Shown one piece after another: positions 48,618 through 49,886 of a stretch of 49,886 nucleotides of DNA. The stretch comes from Sphingobacteriales bacterium (GTDB taxonomy: Bacteria > Bacteroidota > Bacteroidia > Chitinophagales > Chitinophagaceae), in assembly GCA_026391525.1 (NCBI GenBank), contig JAPLEF010000137.1, positions 1-49,886 on the forward strand, written 5' to 3'. The translations under genes were made by a program, and so were the position numbers. Position 1 is the stretch's first letter. Every line of letters begins with the position of its first letter. The notes below the pieces were generated by a model. It ran no database searches. It was given only the letters and a program-made list of their open reading frames with translations, and was not told where the DNA came from.

Positions 48618-49796
48618 TTATACATTTTCAATTACCATAGCAGAAGCTCCTCCTCCTCCATTGCAAATACCTGCCGCACCATATTTACCTTTGTTTTGTT
48701 TCAACACTTGAATAAGTGTAACCAGGATTCTTGCACCGCTACAACCCAACGGATGGCCCAAAGATACCGCCCCTCCATTTACATTAACCTTAGCCGGGTT
48801 TAGTTTCATACGCCTTGAATTTTCAACACCAACCACCGAGAAAGCTTCATTCAGTTCCCAAAAATCGATCTGGCTCATGTCAAGCCCTGCTTTCTCAACA
48901 GCTTTAGGTACTGCCAAAGATGGTGTGGTAGTAAACCACTCCGGAGCCTGTTCGGCATCGGCATAACCCCTGATGATGGCGATAGGTTTGCAGCCCAGTT
49001 CAATGGCTTTTTCCTTGCTCATCAAAACGAGTGCGGCAGCCCCGTCGTTCATGGTGGAAGCGTTTGCCGCTGTTACACTCCCCTCTTTCAAAAAAGCGCT
49101 TTTCAATTCCGGGATCTTATCAAATTTCACATTAAACGGTTCTTCATCGGCGCTGAACATAACCGGATCTCCTTTTCTTTGAGGAATGGCAACCGGAATA
49201 ATTTCGTCATTGAATTTTCCTTCTTTACTGGCAGACTGGCTTCTTTGGTAACTTTCAATGGCAAAGGCATCCTGATCTTCCCTGCTTACGCCACAGGTTG
49301 AGGCGCATAATTCTGCTGCAACGCCCATCGCATTCCCATCATAAACATCGGTTAGTCCATCTTTTGCCAATCCATCTATAAGCGAAGCATTGCCATATTT
49401 ATTTCCCCAACGCATGGTATCGGCATAAAATGGCACGTTACTCATGCTTTCCATTCCGCCCGCTACTATTACGTGTGCATCTCCCAACAGGATACTCTGA
49501 GCACCCTGGCTAACAGCTTTCATTCCGCTTGCGCATACTTTATTGATGGTAGTACAGATCACTTCATTGGGTAAGCCTGCAAATTTAGCAGCCTGGCGGG
49601 CGGGTGCTTGTCCGAGATTCGCCTGTAAAACCGATCCCATCAAAACTTCATCTACTTTATCGGGAGTGATGCCGGCTTTTTCTAAAGCACCTTTTATAGC
49701 GAAGGCGCCCAATTGGGTTGCCGAAAATCCTTTTAAACTACCTCCGAAACTACCCAATGGGGTTCTAACCGCAGAGATGATATAAACCTCTTTCAT
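48618..49796 (-). CDS. Acetyl-CoA C-acetyltransferase (thiolase)
   Basis: This 392-aa thiolase joins or cleaves acetyl-CoA/acetoacetyl-CoA. The nucleophilic Cys is in 'Asn-Lys-Val-Cys-Ala-Ser-Gly-Met-Lys-Ala', the second region is 'Asn-Val-Asn-Gly-Gly-Ala-Val-Ser-Leu-Gly-His-Pro-Leu-Gly-Cys-Ser-Gly-Ala-Arg', and the end has 'Gly-Ile-Cys-Asn-Gly-Gly-Gly-Gly-Ala-Ser-Ala'. The biosynthetic AtoB/PhaA type is most likely by length and start. A TACCTTTG element lies at 49840-49847 on the minus strand, 43 nt upstream. A terminator follows at 48259-48283. Confidence 0.94.
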   Translation of the reverse strand: MKEVYIISAVRTPLGSFGGSLKGFSATQLGAFAIKGALEKAGITPDKVDEVLMGSVLQANLGQAPARQAAKFAGLPNEVICTTINKVCASGMKAVSQGAQSILLGDAHVIVAGGMESMSNVPFYADTMRWGNKYGNASLIDGLAKDGLTDVYDGNAMGVAAELCASTCGVSREDQDAFAIESYQRSQSASKEGKFNDEIIPVAIPQRKGDPVMFSADEEPFNVKFDKIPELKSAFLKEGSVTAANASTMNDGAAALVLMSKEKAIELGCKPIAIIRGYADAEQAPEWFTTTPSLAVPKAVEKAGLDMSQIDFWELNEAFSVVGVENSRRMKLNPAKVNVNGGAVSLGHPLGCSGARILVTLIQVLKQNKGKYGAAGICNGGGGASAMVIENV

Positions 49797-49839
49797 ATAG
49801 TGATGTTTTTGAATTGTAAATAAGACAAAAATAATATTG

Positions 49840-49847
49840 CAAAGGTA
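49840..49847 (-). promoter_or_regulatory. -7 element of the thiolase gene
   Basis: Exact TACCTTTG on the minus strand, ending 43 nt before the ATG. No TTTG is seen at the -33 position before the window ends. Confidence 0.45.
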
Positions 49848-49886
49848 AGTAAGTAGCCATGAGAAATTGGAGGATGAAATGAAATC

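Noticed and set aside
1-49886. CRISPR arrays, insertion sequences, prophage genes or a replication origin
   Set aside because: No regularly spaced repeats, transposase, integrase or phage structural genes were seen, and there is no dnaA/dnaN-linked cluster of DnaA boxes despite gyrA and recF being present.

Overview
The window is a moderately AT-rich, tightly packed chromosomal segment from a member of the Bacteroidota, most likely the Chitinophagaceae or a close relative. This is judged from gene content and promoter style, not from a database search. The signs are TAnnTTTG-type -7 promoter elements, a short primary sigma factor, lineage-typical families (DUF3276, DUF4249, DUF6089, DUF3822, SIMPL, ECF sigma with a single-pass anti-sigma), a tRNA without an encoded CCA, and frequent TTG/GTG starts.

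Layout. 1-350: 3' end of a CIA30-family gene, a terminator and tRNA-Ser(UGA). 560-4110: a small hypothetical gene, then a leftward ECF-sigma operon whose anti-sigma gene is interrupted by an in-frame TAA. 4281-15719: mostly housekeeping genes (ABC exporter, DUF3276, pgi, threonine aldolase, rpoD, DUF4249 lipoprotein, trxB, folB, an RMDN-like TPR protein, M1 peptidase). 15737-22549: a compact leftward cluster that reads, in transcription order, PqqD-like protein, ATP-grasp ligase, fold-III PLP decarboxylase, urea-transporter/M23 fusion, TPR-YaiO barrel, TPR protein. It looks like a pathway for making and handling an unidentified amino-acid or peptide-like product. 22620-31376: GNAT, MATE, DUF3822-rsmD, lpxK, a large outer-membrane barrel and a DbpA-like helicase.

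31377-32566 is the only clearly accessory-looking stretch. It is AT-rich and carries one lone small protein (144 aa) that resembles BECR-fold ribonucleases. Facing it convergently is a predicted ~105-nt structured RNA with its own -7 element, a GNRA-capped hairpin and a strong terminator. A toxin-like nuclease with an antisense RNA at its 3' end is a hypothesis built from sequence alone, and it is my first candidate for an undescribed system. The amino-acid/peptide cluster at 15737-22549 is the second.

32567-49796 returns to core functions: gyrA, saccharopine-dehydrogenase-like protein and methyltransferase, then sirtuin/EVE, an Fe-S CCG protein, ribH, a YfgM-like protein, pdhA, recF-DUF721, TraB/GumN, UbiD, DUF6089, pdhB and a thiolase. 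The two pyruvate dehydrogenase E1 subunits are about 5 kb apart. The pdhB promoter is bracketed by a near-perfect inverted repeat.

Several enzymes show local oddities: GPPY instead of D/NPPY in RsmD, a sirtuin without its zinc cysteines, Ala at the GyrA Ser83 position, and Asp for Glu after Walker B in the ABC exporter. No CRISPR array, insertion sequence, phage gene or replication origin was seen.
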